Assembly: GCA_016285185.1 (NCBI GenBank)
Contig: JAEEQG010000096.1
Coordinates: 1-64,000, forward strand
Origin: Spirochaetota bacterium
GTDB lineage: Bacteria > Spirochaetota > Spirochaetia > Treponematales > Treponemataceae
Length of the DNA: 64,000 bases
Reading direction: 5' to 3'
The position numbers and the translations under genes were made by a program. How positions within the stretch are numbered: the first letter of the stretch is position 1; each line of letters starts with the position of its first letter. Positions 54,263-63,560 of the stretch are shown one piece after another. Under the pieces are notes generated by a model. The model saw nothing but the letters and a program-made list of their open reading frames with translations. It had not been told where the DNA came from and did not search any database.

Positions 54263-55516
54263 TCAGATTCCCGCTTTTGAGACTTCTTCTGCAAGAAATT
54301 TGCGATATCGTTCAGCATCTACCTTGAAGGCAACAATAGGAAGAGAAGGATCTTCCATTGCTTTGTCGACTGCTTGCATTGCTTCTTTTATAAGTCTTAT
54401 ACCTGGAATAAGGCGAAGTGTTCTGCTCGAAAGACCAAAGAAGACTTTTTTGTCCACATCAAATTCTTGTAAAATAGATGTAATTTCGGTATAGAGCTTT
54501 TCGCAAATGTTCAATGAATGTACAAGGTCGCTGTTCTGTAAAATCAGTACGTAGCCGTCTTCTCCAAATTCAAAAATCAAATCTTTAAACGAAAAACATT
54601 TAACCAAAATATCGGATACTTTGCGTGCTGCCGGATGATTATGCGGTAAGTCGAGAATTTTTATATATACAAGCGATATATCCTGTTCGGCGGAAGCTGC
54701 TCTGACAAGTTCAGAATCAAGTCTTGTTTCAAGATAGGATTCCCAACTCAAACCTGTTGTAGGTGAAAAAAGGCCTAATGGATCAATTTGTACAGAGTCA
54801 GATCCTAATACCTGATTTTCTTTTTGAGGGATATCTTGTGTTTTTGTAATTTCAGGTTGTGAAGTTGATTTGAGTTCAACTGAACTCGTTGGAGTTGGTT
54901 CTGGCTGCTCAGAAAAAGCAGTGTCTATATCAATTTCATCAAAAGTATTTGAAGGCGTATTATCGATTTCATGTTGTTTTGAGGTGTCTTTTTTTTCTGC
55001 TTTTGAACAGATGATTAAGAAGATAAAAGCCAGTAATGTTCCTGAAAGAATAATGAAAAAAGCATTTCTTGCAAATTTGAAAACAGTATGAGGAGGAAGC
55101 AGATAAACTGCGGCAGTTACGATTGTATTGATTTTGTCGTTAAGAGGAATATTTGTTGAGCGTACAATCATCGCCGGAGAAGAAACTGCGATTTCAGGAG
55201 TAATTGAATCTGTTGATATATAACGGGATTTTACAGGATATGCAAAATAAGTTGTAGTATCACTTTTTATAGTAAGGGCTGCAATATAATCGTTCTTCTC
55301 TATAATTGGTTGAAGAGAGTTAAGATAGTCTGCAGAAAGGAATTTTGACGAAGCGGCTTTGGAATCCATTTCACGCAAAAGAGCTTTGAACTGTTGTTCG
55401 GCACCTATAGTTCCTGCCTTTATGTCATATATACAGCTGGCTGTAAAATAGCCAAAACCTGCAAGAAATATAAGTATTATTATGATAACAAAGAAAACTA
55501 CGCTTTTATTCGTCAT
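54263..55516 (-). CDS. Membrane protein with degenerate GGDEF domain
   Basis: A 417-residue protein with two membrane helices (about 7-28 and 152-170) enclosing an extracytoplasmic domain, a low-complexity linker (about 175-255) and a C-terminal domain shaped like GGDEF (LETRLDSELVRAASAEQDIS, LVYIKILDL). At the signature place it reads FEFGEDGYVLIL instead of GGDEF, and the usual Asp/Asn catalytic residues are not apparent, so it should not make c-di-GMP; it may bind it or serve as a scaffold. It is the last gene of the DUF115 operon, 3 bases after the second DUF115 gene. Confidence 0.78.
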   Translation of the reverse strand: MTNKSVVFFVIIIILIFLAGFGYFTASCIYDIKAGTIGAEQQFKALLREMDSKAASSKFLSADYLNSLQPIIEKNDYIAALTIKSDTTTYFAYPVKSRYISTDSITPEIAVSSPAMIVRSTNIPLNDKINTIVTAAVYLLPPHTVFKFARNAFFIILSGTLLAFIFLIICSKAEKKDTSKQHEIDNTPSNTFDEIDIDTAFSEQPEPTPTSSVELKSTSQPEITKTQDIPQKENQVLGSDSVQIDPLGLFSPTTGLSWESYLETRLDSELVRAASAEQDISLVYIKILDLPHNHPAARKVSDILVKCFSFKDLIFEFGEDGYVLILQNSDLVHSLNICEKLYTEITSILQEFDVDKKVFFGLSSRTLRLIPGIRLIKEAMQAVDKAMEDPSLPIVAFKVDAERYRKFLAEEVSKAGI

Positions 55517-55519
55517 ATG

Positions 55520-57151
55520 TTACTCCGCATAACGCTTGAAAAAGTCCTGTGCCAAATCAAGAATTATATCAAATGAGTTTTTTGAACTTTGATAATATCC
55601 TTTTTTCTCGCACCAGGCTGCAAAAGGTAAAAGTGCTGTAATTATGTCTGACTGCGGTTTTCCTCTTGCTTCTGAAATACTTTTAAGTATCCAAGTTATA
55701 AAATCGGCAAAATTTGACGGGTTATAAAGAGTTTCTGAAAAAAAATCAAGCTGGTCTTGATTATTGATAGTGTTTTTTCTTGTCGTGAGATTTTGAGGTT
55801 GTAAATCTGCAGAAATTCTTACAATATGTGAGGAAGATTTTTCAAAGGCATTTGTTAGGGCTCTGTTGTATTGTTGTAAGGTTTCGGTAGTTGTTGTACC
55901 ATTCTCAAGGGGAATAAGGGATGTCCTGAACATTAGTGCCGAAAAGGCTGTTTCCTGTGTTCCTATTCTACTTGAAGAGTTATTGTATGTTTCATCAAGA
56001 TATGAACCTTTGCAATATGGTTTTCCTCTTGAGTAAGCAAAATCTGCCCCGAACAGCTCAATTTTATTAAAGCCGGCTTTTATTGCAAAATCCAATGCAG
56101 CTCCTGTAACTGTCCCTGAAGTTGAGTCTATAAACGGGAAAAGGGTTGTATTGTTGTTTGCTTTGAAAAAATCAGCAGCCAGTTTGCATAAAGGATGACT
56201 TCCTGAAGCAAAACGCAAGGTTCCGTTGGTATTTACAACAGCTTTACTTATCGAAGGATTAGCGCATAAATCAAGAATATAGAGAGTTTGGGGTAATATG
56301 TTCGTTTTTAAGAAGTGTCGGTATGAGATATTCTGGCCATCAACACTGACTACTGCATCAGGTATTATATCGTTTAAAAAAAGAACTTGTGATGCAGTGT
56401 CTGTTGCGATTATGTAGAAATTGCTTCGCTTGTTTTTTAGAATTTGTATTGTTGAATCAAGAGTTGGTCCTGCTGCGATTATAGCTGCTGTTTTGTGATT
56501 TGGAATTGTAAGCAAACTGTTTTTTTTCTGCTTTGAAAAAATGTAAAGATTTTCAAGAATATTACGTTGCCAGATTTTACCGAAGTGAGCCTGTACAGAA
56601 TAGTCCGCGCTTATTCTTTTTAGAGAGGACTGGATTTGCTGATTAATTGTTTTTTCTGTTTCAATATTGTTTTCTGCCCAGACTCTGTTAGCTGAATAGT
56701 TAAAAACACCATTAATTTGAGGAATGTAAGTAGAAAGAATTGTTTGTTCCAATGAATCTGATGTACAAATGTCAAAATTGGGTTTTGACAATATTTGCGA
56801 AAAATCATATTGAGAAAAAAGAAACTTGATAGAATCTGCATTTTTTTCAACTACTAATACATGGTTTTCTGAATCTTCAAGCAAAGTCTGAAAATGATAT
56901 CCGTTGCCAAGTCCTCCGACCAGATTAAACGCTCTGGTGAAATCTGCCGGTTGAATCCTGGGAGCAGGATTATACAATGAGTACATTGGTTTTGAATTTG
57001 CAAACACTACAACACTCATACCATTTTTTGCCGTCATTGTACCTGTATAGACAGATTTTTGTGTTCCTGCATCAAGAATTTGTTTTGTGAGATTCTGATT
57101 TTTTGTGGCTAAAATAGATATGTTCTTTTCGAAAAAATTATTATCACTCAT
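55520..57151 (-). CDS. DUF115 (Maf-type, motility accessory) protein 1
   Basis: A 543-residue protein. The central DUF115/MAF_flag10 domain shows NHKTAAIIAAGPTLDSTIQI, FYIIATDTASQVLFLNDIIP, DAVVSVDGQNISYRHFL and FIDSTSGTVTGAALDFAIKA followed by KIELFGADFAYSRGKPYC. DUF115 proteins include Campylobacter and Helicobacter Maf, glycosyltransferases that attach nonulosonic acids to flagellins. A second DUF115 gene overlaps its start (ATGA). Together they suggest protein glycosylation, likely of flagellar filament proteins, but no flagellin gene is in this window. Confidence 0.82.
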   Translation of the reverse strand: MSDNNFFEKNISILATKNQNLTKQILDAGTQKSVYTGTMTAKNGMSVVVFANSKPMYSLYNPAPRIQPADFTRAFNLVGGLGNGYHFQTLLEDSENHVLVVEKNADSIKFLFSQYDFSQILSKPNFDICTSDSLEQTILSTYIPQINGVFNYSANRVWAENNIETEKTINQQIQSSLKRISADYSVQAHFGKIWQRNILENLYIFSKQKKNSLLTIPNHKTAAIIAAGPTLDSTIQILKNKRSNFYIIATDTASQVLFLNDIIPDAVVSVDGQNISYRHFLKTNILPQTLYILDLCANPSISKAVVNTNGTLRFASGSHPLCKLAADFFKANNNTTLFPFIDSTSGTVTGAALDFAIKAGFNKIELFGADFAYSRGKPYCKGSYLDETYNNSSSRIGTQETAFSALMFRTSLIPLENGTTTTETLQQYNRALTNAFEKSSSHIVRISADLQPQNLTTRKNTINNQDQLDFFSETLYNPSNFADFITWILKSISEARGKPQSDIITALLPFAAWCEKKGYYQSSKNSFDIILDLAQDFFKRYAE

Positions 57152-58650
57152 AATATGTCTTCAAAATCCAGTATTATTTTATCATTTATTGGACCTTTTG
57201 TTTTTTCAAGAATTAGATATTCCCCTAATGATACTGTTTTAATCCATAAAAGTAATTCTTTGTTCAAGTCTGTAATAGGAGTTAGATTGTTTTTTGCTTT
57301 GATAAGTTCTGATTTTATTTGCAAAAGCATAGAAGAAATCTTTTCACGATTTGTTGCAATTAAATTATTCAACGGTACTGAAATAGGCCTGGTCTTTTCT
57401 GGGCCATTTTTCATTTGTTCTTCAAAAACTGTATGTGGAATTTCTTTTATATTACCAAAGTGTTCTAAAAGAGGATTATTTTTGTGATAAACACGTACAA
57501 AACGTCTTTCAAATTCAGAATTCCTTGATGAAAACCAGTTTTTATATACAGAAAGGGATTCAGAATTGAAACTTTGAATAGCGGTTCTAGTTGATAAAGG
57601 TATAAGCCTGTAGTCCTTTGAGGTTGCTCCCAATTCAAGATTGTTCGGCTGTGCGTGCTGAAATCCTTTTGAAGTTGTAAGATCCAATCCTACAGCATAT
57701 ACAAATTTATCTGTCAGTGAAAAAGCGAGCTCTGTTGCTGTTCCCGCTACAGTACCGTTTCTAACTGCTTTTATGCAAGGAATATTGCAATAATCAAGAA
57801 GAATTGTTTCTACACCATCACCATAGCAAAGTGGAATTATTTGAGAAGTTTTAAGCAGATCGGCAGAAATTGCACTTTCTGGTGACAAAAAAAGTGGTAT
57901 CGGCGGTATGTTAAAGAATTTCAGAACATCAAGATGTTTTTTTGCCCAATACCCACCGTCTGTTGAAATGGCTGCATCAGGAATAATATTATAATGTAGT
58001 AGAGGATACAAAGATGAAGACACTGCAATAAGATAGAATTGAGTTCTGAGTTGTTTTATTACAGGCAACATAGGCGAAAGAGATGGTCCTGAGGCTGTAA
58101 TTAATATTGGTAAAGTCCTATCACATGATATCTGATTTATATGCGATATGTAATTTAGAAATCGAATGGAATTTTTTGTCCAGCGTTTGTTAAAATACAT
58201 TCTTGTAGCAAGAACATTTTTTGACGTTGTTAAAAATTGTTTTATTTCATACCAGGTTTTTTTGTACTCTTCTGGAAATGCTGATTCGCTTGGTTTCCAG
58301 GACAAAAAAAGGACAGAAGATGCATCTTCTTCTCCTATGTAGGAGAATAATTGGTTCTGTACTGAGTCCTTTGAATAAATAATTTTGTCCCATGGTGATT
58401 CATCATTATCAAATTGATTTGTATAATGAATACAGATAAATTTTGAATATGCAAATCTTTGCTTCAAAAACGGCAGGCAGTATGATAGGGCAGGACCTGT
58501 TACAGTAATGTATTTAGGGGTGAAATCAATTGAAATGGCTTGCACAAATCGTTCTGCTTCTTTTTCGGGATTGTATGCAGAATGTAAAAGTATATTATTA
58601 TATGAACAAATTTTAAGGTTGTTTTTGGACTGCAGATAAGTTAGGTTCAA
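57148..58650 (-). CDS. DUF115 (Maf-type, motility accessory) protein 2
   Basis: A 500-residue paralogue of its neighbour. It keeps the landmarks PILITASGPSLSPMLPVIKQ, FYLIAVSSSLYPLLHYNIIP, DAAISTDGGYWAKKHLDVLK and NGTVAGTATELAFSLTDKFV followed by YAVGLDLTTSKGFQHAQP. The two share plan but little identity, so they are an old duplication. The start is TTG (58648-58650) overlapping the upstream stop (TTGA), showing coupling. Likely a glycosyltransferase for surface or flagellar proteins; the donor sugar cannot be read from sequence. Confidence 0.8.
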   Translation of the reverse strand: MNLTYLQSKNNLKICSYNNILLHSAYNPEKEAERFVQAISIDFTPKYITVTGPALSYCLPFLKQRFAYSKFICIHYTNQFDNDESPWDKIIYSKDSVQNQLFSYIGEEDASSVLFLSWKPSESAFPEEYKKTWYEIKQFLTTSKNVLATRMYFNKRWTKNSIRFLNYISHINQISCDRTLPILITASGPSLSPMLPVIKQLRTQFYLIAVSSSLYPLLHYNIIPDAAISTDGGYWAKKHLDVLKFFNIPPIPLFLSPESAISADLLKTSQIIPLCYGDGVETILLDYCNIPCIKAVRNGTVAGTATELAFSLTDKFVYAVGLDLTTSKGFQHAQPNNLELGATSKDYRLIPLSTRTAIQSFNSESLSVYKNWFSSRNSEFERRFVRVYHKNNPLLEHFGNIKEIPHTVFEEQMKNGPEKTRPISVPLNNLIATNREKISSMLLQIKSELIKAKNNLTPITDLNKELLLWIKTVSLGEYLILEKTKGPINDKIILDFEDIL

Positions 58651-59585
58651 AATTGATTTTCCGTGTTCTGTAAGTGTAGAAAGCTTAAAAGTTCTTCCGG
58701 TTCATACGTTGTTCCTTCAGTAGAAAAAACGATAAACTTTTCCTCTCCATTTGAAAGATAATCGGATAAATAGGTCATCATGTCTTTTGCAAATTTCTCT
58801 ATGCAAATACCGTTTTGCGAAAAAAGTACTAATTTAAGGTTTTCGGAATCATATTCAATACATATGCTGTTTTCGGGAAGATGATCTTTTATAAGACGGC
58901 TTAGAATAGTTATAATTTGAACAATGTCGGGATTCGGGTTTGAATTTCGTAAGAACTGTATCAAATTTGAAAAAGAAATATTAACCATTGTTCCGGATAA
59001 ATCTGCGTTAGTATTTTCTTGAATGAGATCGGAAGAAAACTGATTTATTATTTCCGGTTTTTGTGTATAAAGGTGAAACCGAAGTATATTTTCGATAGCT
59101 GGCAATAATTCTGAAAAGTTTTCATCTATAAAGTCCAGTAAGTTGTCTGTTTCATTCTGATTTGTGTTTTCCTGTGATACAAGTATTATACAGTTTGAAA
59201 TGCTGTTCAGTGTTATAAATTTAATGTGAAGCAGAGAAATATGTTCTCTGTCTTTAATAGAAAAAAGCTGAAGGAATGAATCCAATTGTTGGTTTTCCTG
59301 TGTGTACCATGTATTTTCTTCAGGTACAATGCCAAGTGTACCAAACCAAAAGTCTGCACTGGAATCACCCTGAGAAAGGGTTTGAGCATCAAAACCATGG
59401 TTAAAGAACATTGTGTAGTGCTTGTCAACAGGAACATATAGCCCAAAATGCAAAACACCAAACTTATTTAAAATTCGGTGCAATTGTTGAAAAGAAAAAG
59501 GTATTGTATTTTTGGAGTTTTGGAAAGATACAAACATATTGTTGTATCTTTCCAGTATGTCACTACAGCGTTGTAGCAAACCCAT
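58647..59585 (-). CDS. Unknown protein of the DUF115 operon
   Basis: A 312-residue soluble protein I do not recognise. The middle (about 25-170) has alternating strands and helices reminiscent of a GAF/PAS sensor fold (FGVLHFGLYVPVDKHYTMFF, ISLLHIKFITLNSISNCIIL). Near the C-terminus, ICIEYDSENLKLVLFSQNGI resembles the central strands of a GGDEF-like domain without its motif. It sits between the acidic gene (3 bases) and DUF115 gene 2 (TTGA overlap), so it is a fixed member of the operon. Confidence 0.68.
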   Translation of the reverse strand: MGLLQRCSDILERYNNMFVSFQNSKNTIPFSFQQLHRILNKFGVLHFGLYVPVDKHYTMFFNHGFDAQTLSQGDSSADFWFGTLGIVPEENTWYTQENQQLDSFLQLFSIKDREHISLLHIKFITLNSISNCIILVSQENTNQNETDNLLDFIDENFSELLPAIENILRFHLYTQKPEIINQFSSDLIQENTNADLSGTMVNISFSNLIQFLRNSNPNPDIVQIITILSRLIKDHLPENSICIEYDSENLKLVLFSQNGICIEKFAKDMMTYLSDYLSNGEEKFIVFSTEGTTYEPEELLSFLHLQNTENQF

Positions 59586-59588
59586 AAA

Positions 59589-62294
59589 TCAGGACAGTCC
59601 TAATTCCTTGAAAAGTTTTTTGTATGTCTCAAAGTATTCGGATTTTGCAAACTCTTCAATTTTATCTTCAGGCAGATTTTCCAAAAGTTGATCCATATAA
59701 ATCAATACTGATTTTATTTCGTCTTTCAAATCTGCAGGCATACTATCATGAATCTGATTTGCTTTTTCAAGTACAGAATGAGATCCTTCTGATTCTGGTT
59801 CTGGAGATGCAACTGGTTCTTCAGCTGGAGCTGATTCAGGTTCATTCCATTGATCACTTTCGAAAACCTTCTCTGTAGGTTCATTTGCTTCTGATTCTTC
59901 GTCAAGTTCTTCTGAAGGCAAATCTAATGGAGCTTCAGGAATTAAATCCTGTTCTGTAAAATCGACTGACAAGTCATCAGTTGATTCAGGCATTGAAAAA
60001 TCAACATTTCCTTCATCTGTCGGAATATCATTTGTAACAGATTCAACAGTAGGAACAGGTTCCTCTTCCGGTTCTTCAAGCGAAATATCCTGTGTTTCTT
60101 CTTCTATTTCAAAGTTATCTGGGATATCAAGACCGCCTTTTTCAGGAATAACAGAAGACTCATCAGTTGGTGCTGATTCTGATTCAAGGTAATCAATATT
60201 GTCTGAAGAAAGCGAATCCGTTGTAACAGGAACTTCTTCACCTACTATATCGTCTTCTGCAGGTGGTTCAAGAATATCGTCAACCTTTGGAATTGATATA
60301 TCGTCTTCGACTGTTGCATCGAGGTCATTTGAAATTTCAATATCATCAAGTTCAGGTTCTTCAAGTTTTTCATCAAAATTGATGTCCGTATCGATCCCTA
60401 CAGCTTCTGATTCTTCTGTAACAGGTTCTTCATCAAATGATATTTCATCTTCTTGAGCAACTTCTGTAACAGAACCAGGCAGTTCTGAATCCTGAGGTTC
60501 TTCCTGAGTATTGTCAACATATTCTTCTGTAAAATCAGCACTGTTTAGAATATTACTCAACTCATCACCAGAGAGGGCGATTGTATCATCTTCTGCATTA
60601 TCATCAAAAAAACCGGTTGAGCCGGATTCTGCCACGGGTGCTGCTTCCGGTTCTTCAGCAGGCTCAACATTAAGTTCGATATTTTCCTCAGCTGTTTCTT
60701 CAGAAACAATCTGTTCGTCAGTAGAAATATCTTCTGTTAAAGATTCCGGCATTGCCTTAGAATTCTTGAACGCCGAAAACTCTGCTTTTAGAGAGGCCAG
60801 CTCGGAACGTAACTGGCTAAGTTCAGAAGAAATCTCTTTTAAGACCGAACTGGAATCAGATGAAGAAGCCACTTCTCCGGGATCAGAAAATTCATTCAGT
60901 TTTTCATCTTCCTGTGGTGTTTGTGTTATGTCTTCAAAATTCATGGGCTCCTCCTCATCAAGCTCAATACTATTGTACTCTGATTTTTTTGTAATATCAA
61001 GTTTTTTATTATCATTTAATGCATTAAAATCAGAATTTATTTCCTCTTTTACTGTAAAATTATCAGTTTCAGGCTCTGTAAAGGAATTTTCAGAGCTGTA
61101 ACTGTCGGGTATTAACTCTTCTTGAACCGGAATAACAAATTCTATCGTGTCATTAGACGGCTCATCAGGAGTTTGAGAATCATTAATTATTTCCATATCA
61201 TCGATTTCTGGTATGGTTGTATCAACACCGTCAAAATCATCAAGAGTAGGAATCCCTTTTTCCGTATCGGCAGGAAGTTCAGTTTCTGCTATACTCCCGG
61301 TTATATCCGTTGTATCCTCCACTTCTGCAAGAAGAGAATCAACATCAAAATCTTCTGTAGAAGAAGATGATGTTTCTATATTTGATACAGAATCATTTTT
61401 CTTTGTATAGCGTGCAATCTGCTGTTTCCTTTCTTCCTCGGAAGTAAAGAGAGGAATGGATTCATTCACGTCAAGTTCATTATCGGTGTCTGACGAGGCG
61501 ATTGTTCGTGAACTAGTGACATCGTCTTCTTTAACCGTAATGTTATAATCAACAATCTTTAGAATTTTATGTTCATCTTTATTGACTTCTGAGAGGGGAG
61601 CTTCCTGTGTATCTGAGGAAAGAAAATCATCAAATTCATTTACGATGTCAAAAGTTGTAGTTTCATGCGATTTTGTTTCGGAAACTGATGGAATATCTGA
61701 CGGAGTATTGAAGAAATCATCAAAATTGTCTTCAACTCCATTGGCATCAGTTATTGTAATGTCTGCAAAAGCTTCTGTCTCATCGATAACATGTTCGTAG
61801 GATTCTGATTGTATTCCTTCAACATAACTGTCGTCAAATGTAAGCTCGATTTCAACAGGTGCATCAAATAGGTATTCGTTCTTGTCTTCTTTTTTGGGAC
61901 TGTTAGAAAAATCACTGTTCAGTTCGCTTAAAAAGTCATCGGTAATATCATCACCGCCACCTACAACAAAATCCGAAACAGGTAAATCGAACTGTGCTGT
62001 AACGTCTTCTCCTCCACCAGAAAGAAAATTATCAAGATCAATTTCTTCTTCTTCTGAAAATGAAACTTCCGTTGGTTGTTGAACAGGAGAAGGCTTAGTT
62101 TCTTTTTTTTCTATAGCAGGTTTTGGAGTCGGTAATGTAAAATCTTCAAACTCATATTCGGAAAAATTCTGAATATCAATATCATTTTCGTCGTAAGCAG
62201 CTTCAACTTTTTTTGCAAGAGAAGGTGAATCCGGTAGGATTAACGGATTTTCAGAATCATCAATATTAAAATCTGTTACGTCTTCAAAAGTCAA
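59589..62294 (-). CDS. Very acidic 901-residue protein, first gene of the DUF115 operon
   Basis: A protein dominated by Asp, Glu, Ser and Thr with hardly any Arg or Cys. No signal peptide or membrane helix is seen. Short motifs recur irregularly (DDFLS, EEPE, DDIS, FDDFF). A coiled coil near the middle (VLKEISSELSQLRSELASLK) and an ordered C-terminus (about 845-901; KANQIHDSMPADLKDEIKSV, LPEDKIEEFAKSEYFETYKK) are the only structured parts. It looks like a long disordered scaffold or counter-ion protein. The start is TTG at 62294 behind AAAGGA. Its first residues (MTFEDVTDFNI) match short acidic repeats inside. Confidence 0.75.
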   Translation of the reverse strand: MTFEDVTDFNIDDSENPLILPDSPSLAKKVEAAYDENDIDIQNFSEYEFEDFTLPTPKPAIEKKETKPSPVQQPTEVSFSEEEEIDLDNFLSGGGEDVTAQFDLPVSDFVVGGGDDITDDFLSELNSDFSNSPKKEDKNEYLFDAPVEIELTFDDSYVEGIQSESYEHVIDETEAFADITITDANGVEDNFDDFFNTPSDIPSVSETKSHETTTFDIVNEFDDFLSSDTQEAPLSEVNKDEHKILKIVDYNITVKEDDVTSSRTIASSDTDNELDVNESIPLFTSEEERKQQIARYTKKNDSVSNIETSSSSTEDFDVDSLLAEVEDTTDITGSIAETELPADTEKGIPTLDDFDGVDTTIPEIDDMEIINDSQTPDEPSNDTIEFVIPVQEELIPDSYSSENSFTEPETDNFTVKEEINSDFNALNDNKKLDITKKSEYNSIELDEEEPMNFEDITQTPQEDEKLNEFSDPGEVASSSDSSSVLKEISSELSQLRSELASLKAEFSAFKNSKAMPESLTEDISTDEQIVSEETAEENIELNVEPAEEPEAAPVAESGSTGFFDDNAEDDTIALSGDELSNILNSADFTEEYVDNTQEEPQDSELPGSVTEVAQEDEISFDEEPVTEESEAVGIDTDINFDEKLEEPELDDIEISNDLDATVEDDISIPKVDDILEPPAEDDIVGEEVPVTTDSLSSDNIDYLESESAPTDESSVIPEKGGLDIPDNFEIEEETQDISLEEPEEEPVPTVESVTNDIPTDEGNVDFSMPESTDDLSVDFTEQDLIPEAPLDLPSEELDEESEANEPTEKVFESDQWNEPESAPAEEPVASPEPESEGSHSVLEKANQIHDSMPADLKDEIKSVLIYMDQLLENLPEDKIEEFAKSEYFETYKKLFKELGLS

Positions 62295-62329
62295 ACTTGT
62301 AAAATCCTTTTTGTCGTTTTCCGATTATC

Positions 62330-62342
62330 TGCTATTATAGCA
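62330..62342 (-). promoter_or_regulatory. -10 region of the DUF115 operon inside a palindrome
   Basis: A perfect TATAAT (minus strand, 62334-62339) lies within TGCTATAATAGCA, arms TGCTAT and ATAGCA. No good -35 box is visible at the normal distance, so transcription may need an activator. About 40 bases separate it from the TTG start. Confidence 0.45.
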
Positions 62343-62519
62343 TTATTTTCAACATTATGGGAAATTATTATAAATTTCTTTACATTTTTTCCCCAAAAAA
62401 TGTATTTATCCTTATTGTTTATCGGCAGGAGTATAAAATTTGCCCATAATCATACTTGGAAATATTTTAAAAATGCAAGATAACTTCAGAAAAGAAGTTT
62501 AAATGCCGTTATTAATTGT

Positions 62520-63008
62520 ATGACACAGAATAAAGTTTTGTTATCGGCTTTAATGGGAACATTGATGTATGTTTTAGTTTCTGCCTTTTTTGGTCCTGAC
62601 GGACTTTGGGCTGCTTCACAGCTTGAAGAACAGAAGCAGGTCATCTCTGCTAATTTTCAAAAAATCAAACAAATTAATGAAAACCTGTCTACAGAATTAA
62701 ATTCTCTCATAGTTGACCCGGAAGTAATTGCATCCTATGCAAAAAAGCTGGGATATATTGAAGAAAATGAAAAAATAATCAGGCTTCGAGGACTGAATCC
62801 TCCTATGGATTATATTCCTGAAACAGGTACTCCTGTTCTTATAAAAGAAGTAGAATATGTTCCAGAGTGGGTATGCAAAACATCTGGTATTGTTATGTTT
62901 CTTTTTTCTCTTTTATTAGTTTCTATGCATAGTTTAAGGGAAAAACTTCACAAACGTCAACTTGAGGAAATTGTAATTGATAATCCGGAAGAACAGCCCG
63001 AAATCTGA
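62520..63008 (+). CDS. FtsB/DivIC-like septum formation initiator protein
   Basis: A 162-residue protein. An N-terminal membrane helix (about 6-30), a coiled coil (about 35-66; LEEQKQVISANFQKIKQINE) and the conserved segment VIASYAKKLGYIEENEKIIR match the FtsB/DivIC family, which joins FtsL and FtsQ in the divisome. Unlike typical FtsB it has a second hydrophobic helix (about 121-141; TSGIVMFLFSLLLVSMHS). The downstream Sua5 gene starts inside its end. No strong ribosome site precedes the ATG. Confidence 0.75.
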   Translation: MTQNKVLLSALMGTLMYVLVSAFFGPDGLWAASQLEEQKQVISANFQKIKQINENLSTELNSLIVDPEVIASYAKKLGYIEENEKIIRLRGLNPPMDYIPETGTPVLIKEVEYVPEWVCKTSGIVMFLFSLLLVSMHSLREKLHKRQLEEIVIDNPEEQPEI

Positions 63009-63552
63009 GCTGATAGCAGCAGATTATATAAAGCAGGGAAAAGTAGTTATAATTCCGACGGATACGATATATGGTTTTTCTGCTCGTGTTCCTGATGGTG
63101 GTAATGATATAAAGGCAATAAAGGGCAGAGATGAAAATAAACCATTTATCGAACTTATTGCATTGTCTCAGGATTATAAAAAGTATACGGATCAAGAAAT
63201 CCCTAAAGAGCTTCTGGCTTTATGGCCAGGTTCATTGACTATAATAATAGGGAAGAAAAAAGAACTTGGAGGTGGAACAGTTGCCTTGCGCTGTCCTGAT
63301 GATGATTGGCTCAGAACCGTCATCGAATGTTCAGATTGTTCTATCTATTCTACAAGTGTAAACAGATCTGGTTCACCTGCTCTATGGAAAATAGCAGATA
63401 TTATAGAAGAATTTGGAAAAGATGTGCCGCTGATTGTTGCTGATGGAGACAAAGAAAGCGGCGTCCCTTCGACTATTGTTGATGTTTCAGACGGCAGAAT
63501 AAGGCTTGTCAGAGCAGGTGCAGTAAACCTGGACAGTACTCTGCTGAAGTGA
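62977..63552 (+). CDS. Sua5/YciO/YrdC family protein (threonylcarbamoyl-AMP synthase type)
   Basis: A 191-residue protein with the YrdC features VVIIPTDTIYGFSARV and KAIKGRDENKPF (KxRxxxKP motif), LWPGSLTIIIGKKKELGGG, and PSTIVDVSDGRIRLVRAG. The family makes threonylcarbamoyl-AMP for the t6A37 modification of ANN-decoding tRNAs. It has no C-terminal Sua5 domain. The start is TTG at 62977, about 8 bases after GAGGA, overlapping the FtsB-like gene by 32 bases; no ATG is available in the right place. Confidence 0.87.
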   Translation: MIIRKNSPKSELIAADYIKQGKVVIIPTDTIYGFSARVPDGGNDIKAIKGRDENKPFIELIALSQDYKKYTDQEIPKELLALWPGSLTIIIGKKKELGGGTVALRCPDDDWLRTVIECSDCSIYSTSVNRSGSPALWKIADIIEEFGKDVPLIVADGDKESGVPSTIVDVSDGRIRLVRAGAVNLDSTLLK

Positions 63553-63560
63553 AATGTCAT

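Noticed and set aside
60511-61101. Long serine-rich plus-strand open frame inside the acidic gene
   Set aside because: Antisense of Glu/Asp codons (GAA, GAT) gives TTC and ATC, so long Ser/Phe/Ile-rich frames arise automatically. There is no ribosome site or family match.
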